NCBI GenBank assembly: GCA_023402075.1
Contig: JAEXCS010000002.1
Span: 1-64,000 of the forward strand
Direction of reading: 5' to 3'
DNA: 64,000 bases
DNA from: Bacillota bacterium
Lineage (GTDB): Bacteria > Bacillota > Clostridia > Oscillospirales > Oscillospiraceae
A program made the translations under genes and the position numbers. Shown here piece after piece: positions 8,382 through 15,478 of this stretch (position 1 is its first letter; each line of letters starts with the position of its first letter). The notes under the pieces are model-generated. The model did no database searches, was not told the origin of the DNA, and saw only the letters and a list, made by a program, of their open reading frames with translations.

Positions 8382-9031
8382 TCACAGATAACGGTCAAAT
8401 TGCTCCATATCTGCTTTCAAATCCGCCAAAAGCGATTGATGTGCCAGCCATCCGTCGTTGCATGGTGGCAGGTCAATGAAAGAGGCATCCAAAAGCGATT
8501 ATCACATTCCGTTACTTTGCCTGCCTCGACCGAGGGAAAATAGTAAGGCTTGTTATCATAGCTGTGAACCGCAAAATGCTCAAAATTGATCCACGGCAGA
8601 CAAGAGACAGTATATGCGTTTTCGGGCGGCATCTGCGGCTGGGCAAGAACACCGTGATGGCCGCTGTACAAGCGCTGGTTTTCCAAATACTGACGATAAA
8701 AAACCGAGAACTGCTCGTTGAACGGTGTCCACATCAGAGAAAACGTATGGTCGTCATCATGAAACGAGGCGTACAGCGGTGTCAGCTGATCGTAATAGCC
8801 GAGAACGCCGTCTTTTTCTGCAACTTTGAATTCAGTCTGCCGGTTTAGATTCTTTGTGACAAGCCAAAGGTAGGCTGGAAAGAACTTAATTTGGTTCTGA
8901 TGGGTGATGTTCCACAACTCAGTCACATCCAGCCTGACCGTCGTGGAGTATCCTGTGGGCTCCATCTTGGAAAAATAGTAGAACATTTCTCCGCGCGGCC
9001 AGCTCTGCAAATCAATTGGTGTAAATGACAT
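8382..9031 (-). pseudogene. type A chloramphenicol acetyltransferase-like gene with C-terminal frameshift
   Basis: From ATG 9031 (AAGGA upstream) the frame encodes MSFTPIDLQSWPRGEMFYYF and runs through the CatA family to the catalytic CHHATTDGWHINRF. At a run of four A residues (8428-8431 on the plus strand) the frame breaks and stops at 8417. Adding one base restores a normal family ending (LADLKADMEQFDRYL) with stop at 8382-8384, giving about 216 residues, the standard CAT length. The catalytic HHxxxDG lies before the break, so the product could retain activity. It may be a true frameshift or a homopolymer sequencing error. Confidence 0.8.
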
Positions 9032-9083
9032 AATCTCTATTTCCTTCTTTCTATGCGATTGCCTTTTTGCCATAAAGAAAACC

Positions 9084-9148
9084 GACGCAGAGCGGCTATC
9101 TTTAATAGGAAAGTCCTGCTCTGCGTCATGGCGTCTGGCTCTCAGACG
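9084..9148 (-). promoter_or_regulatory. tandem hairpins upstream of the CatA-like gene (candidate attenuator)
   Basis: On the minus strand a 6-bp hairpin (9143-9148 with 9132-9137) is followed by a 10-bp hairpin, GACGCAGAGC at 9127-9118 pairing with GCTCTGCGTC at 9093-9084. After that comes GGTTTTCTTT. This sits about 50 bases before the CatA-like start. Leader attenuation is known for resistance genes, but no convincing leader peptide was established here. Confidence 0.45.
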
Positions 9149-9222
9149 ATTCTTTTCCAAACCGGATTGCGGTTTGATTTCTATTTAATTTCAAGATGGC
9201 TCGCCAAGGTATCGGGGGCTCT

Positions 9223-9918
9223 TTATATATTTCTGATTTCCCAGTCCCGAAGCACCTTCAGCTGTTCAGGGGTATGGAACCAATGCTCACCGGGCTCATA
9301 CACTTCAAGCGATGCATGATGGGTCTGAGCAAAACCCTCGACAGTTTGCCGGGAAGTCAGATTATCTTGACCAGCATACAGGATGGCGGTTGGAGTGCTC
9401 CATCCGGACAACGGATGCTCCCTCACCCAGCAAAGATATTGCCAGGAGAGCGTTTGCCCAAAATTTGTCGGGATCTCGCCTTTGGCGTGAAGCAGTTCCT
9501 CGTTCACACCGGCCCAGCCGATCATATCAACGATTAACCGTTCCATGTCCACAACAGGGGAAACAAACAATGCTTTTCCAATCGGTTCATGTTCCAGTGC
9601 AAGCATGGAAAAGTATGAACCGATACTGTTGGCTCTGACAGAAATCCTTTTCCAGCGAGATTTCATGTGTTCAGCGACGGCTTGCAATTCCGGTACAACG
9701 GACCAAGGATTAAAGCGGCCCGCATCTTCTTTGCGCGCTCCGTGTTCCGGAAGGTCGATGCCGAGAACCTGATACCCGGCCGGGACTGCAATTTCTGCAA
9801 AAACAGAGGCTTCTTCTTTGCAGCCGCCTTGTCCATGGACAAAGAGCCAAACGTTTTCGCTGGGGTCCCCATATAATACGGCAGGGATTTGGCCGATTAA
9901 AATATTTTCAATTTTCAT
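9223..9918 (-). CDS. alpha/beta hydrolase
   Basis: The 231-residue protein shows the fold order expected: VWLFVHGQGG (HG oxyanion motif, about residue 28), nucleophile elbow ANSIGSY (Ser at about 98), an acidic residue in AGQDNLTS (about 181) and a histidine in GEHWFHTPEQ (about 211). It should be a cytoplasmic serine hydrolase or esterase. The substrate cannot be inferred, but neighbours suggest xenobiotic turnover. Confidence 0.85.
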   Translation of the reverse strand: MKIENILIGQIPAVLYGDPSENVWLFVHGQGGCKEEASVFAEIAVPAGYQVLGIDLPEHGARKEDAGRFNPWSVVPELQAVAEHMKSRWKRISVRANSIGSYFSMLALEHEPIGKALFVSPVVDMERLIVDMIGWAGVNEELLHAKGEIPTNFGQTLSWQYLCWVREHPLSGWSTPTAILYAGQDNLTSRQTVEGFAQTHHASLEVYEPGEHWFHTPEQLKVLRDWEIRNI

Positions 9919-9991
9919 TGTAATTCCTCTCGTTATTTCAGATAATATCCTCCGCCTGTACTGCGGCGGTGCTTGTGCTGCTGCATATTCA

Positions 9992-10447
9992 TCACTTTTT
10001 TACAGAGATGTAAAGATAGCAATGCGCTCTGCCGTCCTTCGTATAGTCACCAGGCACAGTGCTCTCGTAATCCTCGGCGAAGGCGCGGTGGAGCGTCTCC
10101 GCTTTTTTATCCGCCCAGACCTGTGTCCACGCTCTGTTCGCGGCCTCTTTGATGTCTGCGCCATCGAAATCGTAAGCCGCGTATTCGCCGGCCTCAACCT
10201 TTTGAGCCATCTGCGCAAAGAACGCTTCCCGTGCAGTAAAGATACTCAGGTCATATTCGCCTGTCTCATCGGATTCATAGTTTGAGTATCTGGATATAGG
10301 GGAAAGGCCCTGTTGAAAATTACCGTTGCTGTCATGCATCAGCGGAATTTTCCCGCTTACAACATCGCGCCAAAGTTCCTCGACTTTTGCCATTCCCGCC
10401 TGCGAGTTGTCCGCCCGCAATGTAATTTCACTTAATGTGTACATCAT
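9992..10447 (-). CDS. effector-binding (GyrI-like) domain protein
   Basis: The 151-residue protein starts at the ATGATG pair ending at 10447, with AGAGG upstream. The pattern ADNSQAGMAKVEELWRDV, LSPISRYSNYES and a C-terminal CYLYISVKK resembles the ligand-binding half of AraC/MerR-type effector domains. There is no HTH. It is the second stand-alone ligand-binding domain in this cluster. The assignment is by fold pattern and is moderate. Confidence 0.6.
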   Translation of the reverse strand: MMYTLSEITLRADNSQAGMAKVEELWRDVVSGKIPLMHDSNGNFQQGLSPISRYSNYESDETGEYDLSIFTAREAFFAQMAQKVEAGEYAAYDFDGADIKEAANRAWTQVWADKKAETLHRAFAEDYESTVPGDYTKDGRAHCYLYISVKK

Positions 10448-10668
10448 TGTGCCTCTTTCTGTTTTTTTTCTATGCAATGTTTTGCCTCTCCGCAGCATCC
10501 CGCCTGAAAGCGGGAACACGCGGCAAAGGCACTTCTGCGGCAGTCATGCGATGACCTTCTTGTCCATTTCAAACCTCATTTCTCAGATAAGATCCATCAA
10601 GTGCTTTCCAGCTTCTGCCGCGATTGCATTTTTACATGTGCGGAAAGCCTATTTTCCCACATCGACGA

Positions 10669-10830
10669 TCAATCGATTCTTGATTTTACCCAGCCGCGCG
10701 AACAACACAATTGGTTCCTGGTTTCGTTTTTTGTGAGCAAAGCAGCGATCTCAAGCCCAAAACATACGGCATAGACCAGCAGCAGGTAAACCCTGCTCTG
10801 CATTCGGCGTTCATGATCCATATCGTTCAT
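10669..10830 (-). CDS. small putative membrane protein
   Basis: A 53-residue frame starts MNDMDHERRMQSRVYLLLVY with a GAGGG ribosome-binding site seven bases upstream. It contains one hydrophobic helix (RVYLLLVYAVCFGLEIAALL) and a basic tail. It begins 5 bases after the yjdF stop, so it is probably co-transcribed with yjdF. No homologue was recognised. Confidence 0.45.
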   Translation of the reverse strand: MNDMDHERRMQSRVYLLLVYAVCFGLEIAALLTKNETRNQLCCSRGWVKSRID

Positions 10831-10834
10831 ACGT

Positions 10835-11248
10835 TTAACGCCCTCTGTGTTTTTTTTTAAGTTTTTCTTCCCGCAGCTCAAATTGCCGCTGCTTTTCTTC
10901 TTCCCGCTGCTCACGGCTGCGAGTTTTCCGCTCGATTTTACCTTGCTCCTGCTGAATCTTAAGTGCCTGCTGCGCCTTGGTGCCGATCCCCGAATGATCG
11001 AGCTGTTTTGCAATGATACGCTTCATGCGCTTTGGATTTACATGCTTCTCAACCGCAACCGTCATTTCGACGGATGGGCTAAATTTAAGCTCACTCCAAT
11101 TTTTCAGCAAAAAGTCGTAAACCTCGTAATCCTTAGGCTCGGCTCCAAAAGTGATTTTGCAGACTTCATAGCGGCCATTGCTTTCACGTTCATAGAGGCC
11201 GATCCAAAAGGGCGCTTCGAATAATATTGTCAGAGATGAAGTGTCCAT
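10835..11248 (-). CDS. yjdF: YjdF family protein (DUF2992)
   Basis: The 137-residue protein has the family N-terminus with FEAPFWIGLYERE, then EVCKITFGAEPKDYEVYDFL, and a C-terminal highly charged helix rich in Lys/Arg/Glu/Gln (residues 90-137) that probably forms a coiled coil or binds nucleic acid. YjdF-family genes in Firmicutes are typically controlled by the yjdF (azaaromatic) riboswitch. The biochemical role of YjdF is not known to me. A structured leader is present upstream here. Confidence 0.88.
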   Translation of the reverse strand: MDTSSLTILFEAPFWIGLYERESNGRYEVCKITFGAEPKDYEVYDFLLKNWSELKFSPSVEMTVAVEKHVNPKRMKRIIAKQLDHSGIGTKAQQALKIQQEQGKIERKTRSREQREEEKQRQFELREEKLKKKHRGR

Positions 11249-11345
11249 TGTACTATTCTCAACCCCTTATGTAGATAAGGGGAACCAATCCCCCTTCACT
11301 TTGGCTCTCACCGGATTTGACCGGGTCAGACCGGAAATTCTACCT
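11249..11345 (-). promoter_or_regulatory. candidate yjdF azaaromatic riboswitch
   Basis: The leader of yjdF can fold in two exclusive ways. CCCC (plus 11279-11282) can pair upstream with GGGGG (11290-11294) or downstream with GGGG (11263-11266), which lies in the purine-rich segment just before the start codon. Further upstream is a dense set of CCGG blocks (11311-11334). This switch-like layout before a yjdF gene fits the known azaaromatic-sensing riboswitch class. The match to its consensus was not computed. Confidence 0.55.
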
Positions 11346-11475
11346 GTTCACAGCAATACGCCGCTTACTTTTTTCTCGCATTTCTCGTGACAATTCCCAA
11401 AAGGCAGCACGCACAAATTGCAATCCATATTGCCATCTCAATCTTCTCCCAGCTGTGGCTTGCTCACCTAATGGC

Positions 11476-12513
11476 TCATTCCTGGGGTTCCGCTTTTGAA
11501 ATCCCCCATGAGAGCCTTGTATCCTCTTTGAACCTTGCTTTAGCCGGGTTGCCTTCGGCGCAATAAATCTTCAGCGCGCTTACATCGTATAAAGCAGACC
11601 AAAGGGTATCAAAGTTCATTTCCTTCTCATATTGACAGATAAAGCCCATCTTGCCGCTCAAAAGCTTTTTTGCCCATACCGCGTCCTTGTTCGATTCAGG
11701 AGACGCAAGGGCAGCCTGAACCGTATCGTATCGGTCACAGGAGCGATACCAGTTGACTTCAGGGTTCGCATGCTCAGCCTGCATTGCCATGCTGACAAAA
11801 TGATTGGCGGATACAAGCCACGTTTTTCCGCTTTGCGGCCTTCGTATAACGATCTTTTGCGGGCTGGATTCCACCACAGCCATATCACCGCTTCGGTCGG
11901 CGAGAATGATATTCTGCGTTGTCGCAATAGGAAGGCGGCCAATTCTATCGACGGCCTCCTTGACACTGCGGCAGCTTTCAAGCACATGGCGGACGATCAT
12001 GCCGGTATTCAGTCCCGGCTTATAGTTTTTAGACATTAAAAAGTTGATCCCGACCGCAAGGCCATGTTCGTTCATGCCATCTTCCATCTGAACAAAAGAA
12101 GTGCTGTGTCCTAAAAAAATGCAGCCGTTATCCGGGCGATAGAGAATACTTTCGCAGGTATCTTTCAGTTCCGGAAACATATCGCTGTTGCGCGCCAGAT
12201 AGGTGGAACCGGAAGCCGTATAGCAAAAGCAGGTGCAGCCGTGGACATCACCATGCCCGTACATGGTCAGCAGCCACACGGACAAATCTTCATAAGAGAC
12301 CATCAGTCCCTCGGCTAATCCTTTGATCTCCTGACACAGCTCCGGAACAACCGCCTCGCATACGGAGAGGCAGGCAATGCCAAAATCTCTTTGCTCCCGG
12401 CTCAGCTGAAGCACGGAAGAAAAATCCTGCCCGCCTTTTCTTAAAAGCTCTCCATAATGAAGCCCCATTTCATAGTGACTGCCTTTTAATCTTGGATGAT
12501 ACATTTTTATCAT
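11476..12513 (-). CDS. C45 family autoproteolytic acyltransferase/hydrolase
   Basis: The 345-residue protein has the N-terminal nucleophile pattern GCTCFCYTA, where a cysteine (about residue 93) would be exposed by cleavage after glycine. It also has YLARNSDMFPEL and MNEHGLAVGINFLMS, as in isopenicillin-N acyltransferase and choloylglycine-hydrolase relatives. It would hydrolyse or transfer acyl groups on amides such as beta-lactam side chains, bile-acid or fatty-acid amides; the true substrate is unknown. The start is ambiguous between 12513 and 12504 because the GAAGGG site lies between the optimal distances. Confidence 0.8.
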   Translation of the reverse strand: MIKMYHPRLKGSHYEMGLHYGELLRKGGQDFSSVLQLSREQRDFGIACLSVCEAVVPELCQEIKGLAEGLMVSYEDLSVWLLTMYGHGDVHGCTCFCYTASGSTYLARNSDMFPELKDTCESILYRPDNGCIFLGHSTSFVQMEDGMNEHGLAVGINFLMSKNYKPGLNTGMIVRHVLESCRSVKEAVDRIGRLPIATTQNIILADRSGDMAVVESSPQKIVIRRPQSGKTWLVSANHFVSMAMQAEHANPEVNWYRSCDRYDTVQAALASPESNKDAVWAKKLLSGKMGFICQYEKEMNFDTLWSALYDVSALKIYCAEGNPAKARFKEDTRLSWGISKAEPQE

Positions 12514-12868
12514 CTTCCCTTCTATCAACTATCAACGTGCCTGATCATATTCACAGTAGTCAGACTGCCTGCTTTCAGTTTTCTTTATGTGCTGTAATCA
12601 CCGTATAGCTTCTTGCATTAACCGTTATTAAATCCTTATTTATGTATATATCAGTTCTTACCAGTTTGAATTATTTGCGCATCTGACATCATGATTTTTG
12701 TTTTACACCATTCAACTACATTTTCTGTGGATAATGATAAATTTTGTTTTATCCGTTTACTGTCCAATTCTGTAGTATGCAGCTTGCCTATATTGTTCAG
12801 CAAAGAAGCCATTGGTTTTCAGATTCCATGATTCCTTACCTTACCTTTCCTTTCTGTATCGTTATCTG
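12514..12868. other. AT-rich intergenic region, nothing recognised
   Basis: This stretch between the C45 gene and the TetR gene is AT-rich and has stops in all frames. I see no convincing gene, hairpin terminator or RNA here. It must contain the promoter for the C45 gene, but no clear box pair stands out. Confidence 0.5.
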
Positions 12869-13453
12869 CTATTTCACATTCACCTGTTTTGGCGGTGTCC
12901 CGTATACGAAAGTAAGTGCCAGAAATTCTCTATGGAACGCTGCTGCCAAATCATCTATGCTAATTTCAAGACTGCCTTTATTGACCATTACAGCAATGCC
13001 AAAGGAATAAAATGTCATGTCTCTGTGGAACTGACAGGCAATTTCCTCCGAATAGCCATAATCCTCCTGTATGACTCGGATGATCTGTGGTATATGAATA
13101 TCGTCCTGTTGCTTCCCGTTTTGTCCTTCCTCCAGATACAAAAAGCGAAAAAGCTGTTTCTCTTCTTTTGCGAACCGTACAAGGCCAATCCCATAAGAGC
13201 AGTAGCGTGACCATTGGATATTCTGTTCTTTCATACTCACCTTAACACGACTTGAGTGTTCCTGTATTGCCCGTTTGGTCAGCTCATTTTTCAGCTCGTC
13301 CATATTTTTAAAAGACAGATAAATGGGCTGCGTTGAACACCCCAGCTTTTTGGCAATACTTCTTGCGTTGACAGATGCAAAACCACTTTCTCGCAGTGTA
13401 TTCAGTGCGCCTACAAGGATATCTTCACGGGTAACTTTTTTTGGAGCTGGCAT
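12869..13453 (-). CDS. TetR/AcrR family transcriptional regulator
   Basis: The 194-residue protein has an N-terminal HTH (residues about 8-54: REDILVGALNTLRESGFASV, then ARSIAKKLGCSTQPIYLSF) typical of TetR repressors. A helical ligand-binding domain follows. It is probably a repressor of its own gene and of the neighbouring minus-strand cluster. The near-palindrome at 13481-13496 lies in its promoter region. Confidence 0.88.
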   Translation of the reverse strand: MPAPKKVTREDILVGALNTLRESGFASVNARSIAKKLGCSTQPIYLSFKNMDELKNELTKRAIQEHSSRVKVSMKEQNIQWSRYCSYGIGLVRFAKEEKQLFRFLYLEEGQNGKQQDDIHIPQIIRVIQEDYGYSEEIACQFHRDMTFYSFGIAVMVNKGSLEISIDDLAAAFHREFLALTFVYGTPPKQVNVK

Positions 13454-13480
13454 ATCAAAACCTCCTGGTTAAATTACATA

Positions 13481-13496
13481 TTGTTATTGATAACAA
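13481..13496. promoter_or_regulatory. candidate TetR operator
   Basis: TTGTTATTGATAACAA is a near-perfect palindrome (seven bases per arm) about 28 bases upstream of the TetR start. A further TTGTTAT follows at 13498. Its position suggests autoregulation. Confidence 0.55.
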
Positions 13497-13527
13497 CTTG
13501 TTATATTATACTTTGCTTCTATTTTTG

Positions 13528-13623
13528 TCAATAGGGGTCTACAATATCAATGCTGGCTTCTGGGTTGTGTTTTAGTACTCGCTCGCAAACCTGCAAATAG
13601 GTGTCAAGCCCAAAACTACTAAA
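13528..13623 (-). pseudogene. C-terminal gene remnant, unidentified
   Basis: The minus strand encodes an open fragment containing GLDTYLQVCERVLKHNPEAS and ending IDIVDPY before a stop. It reads like real protein (amphipathic helix then acidic end), but has no start in frame. I could not assign a family. Confidence 0.25.
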
Positions 13624-13999
13624 AAATAATCTGGATTTGATCTGGCTATTTGGCACGGAACGCCGGACATGACAAATAGACCTGCAAAGCGGGGTGCTTT
13701 TGCAGATCTGAGGTTCTGCAGCACTGCGGTGCTGCGAGGGCAGGCGTCATCAGGCCATGCCGCTTTTCGGCATGGTTGCTGCCGTCAGCCATGTATGAAT
13801 TTCTTATTATCCTTAAAAGGAACTTGCACATCAGATTTAAATGGAAATATAATATTTGATCGTGATGGGAACAGCTATCGATCGAGGTACGAGCCCTTGA
13901 AAACAACAAGTTTGACTTTTTGGCTTTCAAAAAGAACCAAAAATCAGGCAGAGAAACTAAGGCCTCAAAATATTGTGTCAATAAAATTAATAAGAGTGG

Positions 14000-14284
14000 A
14001 TTCAGCCCGGCGATATTGTGGTCACGCAGGACTACGGCCTCGCCGCCATGTGCATTGCGCGAAACGCCGTAGTGCTCAATCAGGACGGCATGGAGTACAC
14101 GTCGGGCAACATTGATGCGCTCCTTTTGCAGCGCCACACTGCCAAGAAGATCCGCAACGCCGGCGGTCGGCTCAAGGGTCCCTCCAAACGCAGACATGAT
14201 CAGGACGATGCGTTTCGGGCGAAGCTGGAAGAATTGCTCAATCAATGTTTCGGCCAGGCTGCTGATGCAAGTAATAGAAGTTGA
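14000..14284 (+). pseudogene. YaiI/YqxD (DUF188) C-terminal fragment
   Basis: The frame reads IQPGDIVVTQDYGLAAMCIA and continues through MEYTSGNIDALLLQRHTAKK, GPSKRRHDQDDAF and LEELLNQ, the C-terminal half of DUF188 proteins. The N-terminal third, with the DADGCPV motif, is absent. Together with the truncated copy at 1624-1923 it would make a protein of about 155 residues. The shared 104 bases differ at six positions, so the two pieces come from different copies rather than one simply split gene. Confidence 0.75.
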
Positions 14285-14313
14285 ACCATTCGAAATTACC
14301 GAATGGTTCAACT
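14279..14313. repeat. perfect 14-bp inverted repeat
   Basis: AGTTGAACCATTCG (14279-14292) and CGAATGGTTCAACT (14300-14313) are exact reverse complements around a 7-base AT-rich loop. It overlaps the end of the DUF188 fragment. There is no T-tract, so a terminator role is doubtful; a transposon end or a protein-binding site is possible. Confidence 0.6.
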
Positions 14314-14491
14314 CATTGGAGATGACGTGCCCGCAGCTGATTATCATATTGGGCAAGGCATCTGGAAAATCTGCCCGTTTAACGGAATCGAGAAAGATGC
14401 CCGCCGCTCAAAATCTGCGGAGCTGTAATCAAAGAAATACGCTGGCGAGAACAGCCGGATGATAATTCTCCGGTCTCTTGCTATGTAGTGT

Positions 14492-14659
14492 TTACTTTTC
14501 ATGTTTCGCGTCGGCGACTGGCATGGTTATGACCTTAAGCTCCGGTTCAGGAGCGTTCACGTATAGTTCCTCGCATTCCCGCTGAGCAGCGATGAGCAGG
14601 TTGACCGCCTCCTCCGAAGCACGGAACAACTTCAGGTACATCTCTTTATAATCCGGCAT
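14492..14659 (-). CDS. small conserved protein divergent from XRE regulator
   Basis: A 55-residue frame starts MPDYKEMYLKLFRASEEAVN and continues as a helix ending in AAQRECEELY, then a Pro/Glu tail. GGGGTG is seven bases before the ATG at 14659. Similar short helical proteins commonly sit divergent to XRE-type regulators in Firmicutes; the role is unknown. An ATG six bases further upstream is possible but too close to the ribosome-binding site. Confidence 0.6.
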   Translation of the reverse strand: MPDYKEMYLKLFRASEEAVNLLIAAQRECEELYVNAPEPELKVITMPVADAKHEK

Positions 14660-14711
14660 ATTCATTCACCCCATAGGGTATAGTTTAGAACAATACATTC
14701 AAAATTGCAAT

Positions 14712-14726
14712 AGAACATTTTGTTCT
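14712..14726. promoter_or_regulatory. palindromic operator between divergent genes
   Basis: AGAACA-TTT-TGTTCT is a perfect 6-bp palindrome with a 3-base centre. It lies between the small minus-strand gene and the XRE regulator. A half-site TTAGAACAA lies at about 14685-14693. It is a natural target for the XRE protein. Confidence 0.6.
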
Positions 14727-14752
14727 TAGTTATACTGAGCGTGGTGATAAAT

Positions 14753-14962
14753 ATGGAAAAGTATCAGCGCATCCGCGACTTGCGCGAGGATGCCGATCTG
14801 ACACAGCAGCAGGTGGGCAAGGCCATCAATGTACCGCAGCGCACCTACGCTTATTACGAGAGCGGCCAGCGCATGGTACCGCCTCACGTCCTCTGTGCCC
14901 TGGCGGACTATTACAAGGTCAGCGTGGATTTTATCCTCGGCAGGACGGATAAGAAAAAATAA
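14753..14962 (+). CDS. XRE family HTH transcriptional regulator
   Basis: The 69-residue protein starts MEKYQRIRDLREDADLTQQQ and consists almost wholly of a Cro/C1-type HTH (five helices), with INVPQRTYAYYESGQR as the recognition region and LADYYKVSVDFILGRTD closing the domain. It is a probable repressor acting at the palindrome at 14712-14726. It is followed by a strong terminator, so it is transcribed separately from the riboswitch-led operon. Confidence 0.88.
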   Translation: MEKYQRIRDLREDADLTQQQVGKAINVPQRTYAYYESGQRMVPPHVLCALADYYKVSVDFILGRTDKKK

Positions 14963-14974
14963 ATCGAACATGAA

Positions 14975-15012
14975 GCGTGTCGGGTCTTTTAAAATAGACC
15001 CGGCGCGCTTTT
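14975..15012 (+). terminator. intrinsic terminator after XRE gene
   Basis: CGGGTCT (14981-14987) and AGACCCG (14996-15002) form the core stem, extended by GCG pairing outside it. TTTTGC follows. It ends the XRE transcript before the riboswitch. Confidence 0.8.
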
Positions 15013-15094
15013 GCTTTCCAGAATGGTATAAATGGCACAATTTTCCGTTTCTTGTGTTGCAAACATTCGCCAAAAAGTATACAATAAATTGTAA

Positions 15095-15178
15095 AATCAT
15101 TGGCAAAACCGTCGAAAGACGGCGTCGCAATGTTAAAGGGCCTGTACCGTTTGGATGGCAGCCAGCTGTGGAACGGCA
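15095..15178 (+). ncRNA. cyclic-di-GMP-I (GEMM) riboswitch
   Basis: The segment contains GGCAAAACC, then the perfect hairpin CCGTC-GAAA-GACGG (15109-15122) with a GNRA tetraloop, then CGTCGCAATG and a second arm with GGCCTGTACC and GGATGGCAGCC. These are the conserved blocks of the GEMM-I class in the right order and spacing. A promoter-like TTGCAA (15058-15063) and TATACA (about 15079-15084) lie just upstream. Recognition is by eye; a covariance-model score was not computed. The ligand is expected to be c-di-GMP. Confidence 0.75.
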
Positions 15179-15180
15179 AA

Positions 15181-15206
15181 GCCCTGCACATGGCAGGGTT
15201 CTTTTT
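15181..15206 (+). terminator. riboswitch expression-platform terminator
   Basis: CCCTGC (15182-15187) pairs with GCAGGG (15193-15198), followed by TTCTTTTT. It begins a few bases after the riboswitch aptamer and about 20 bases before the first gene of the operon, so ligand binding probably decides read-through. Confidence 0.75.
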
Positions 15207-15226
15207 ATATGCTTATGAGGTGAATT

Positions 15227-15478
15227 ATGGATTACATTTCAATCGCCGAAGCCGCCGCAAAATGGGGCATAACCCGCCGCCGCGTGCAGGTTCTCTGCAA
15301 CGAGAGCCGTATCCCCGGCCTTACCAAGTTCGGCAAAGCCTGGGCTATTCCCAGGGACGCCGAGAAGCCAGGGGACGCGAGAAAAACAAAGCCTATTGTG
15401 AAGGATGCCTTTTTTGAGGACATTCCTCATTCAAACTCCAATAAAAGTGATAGTGAGGAGAAACTCCATGAAGATTGA
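15227..15478 (+). CDS. small HTH (excisionase/MerR-like) DNA-binding protein
   Basis: The 83-residue protein starts MDYISIAEAAAKWGITRRRV and has the winged-helix order of excisionase/MerR-like domains, with a beta wing at RIPGLTKFGKAWAIP. The acidic, Ser-rich tail (residues 60-83) is disordered. It could regulate the operon or act as a recombination directionality factor. It is the first gene after the riboswitch, and its last codons overlap the next start (15468). Confidence 0.8.
   Translation: MDYISIAEAAAKWGITRRRVQVLCNESRIPGLTKFGKAWAIPRDAEKPGDARKTKPIVKDAFFEDIPHSNSNKSDSEEKLHED

Noticed and set aside
9032..9160. N-terminal extension of the CatA-like protein to 9160
   Set aside because: The family N-terminus begins at MSFTPIDLQSW (9031), which has its own AAGGA site, and the extension crosses the leader hairpins.
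13669..14115. Plus-strand frame spanning into the DUF188 fragment
   Set aside because: It is in a different frame from the DUF188 coding sequence and joins unrelated low-complexity sequence.
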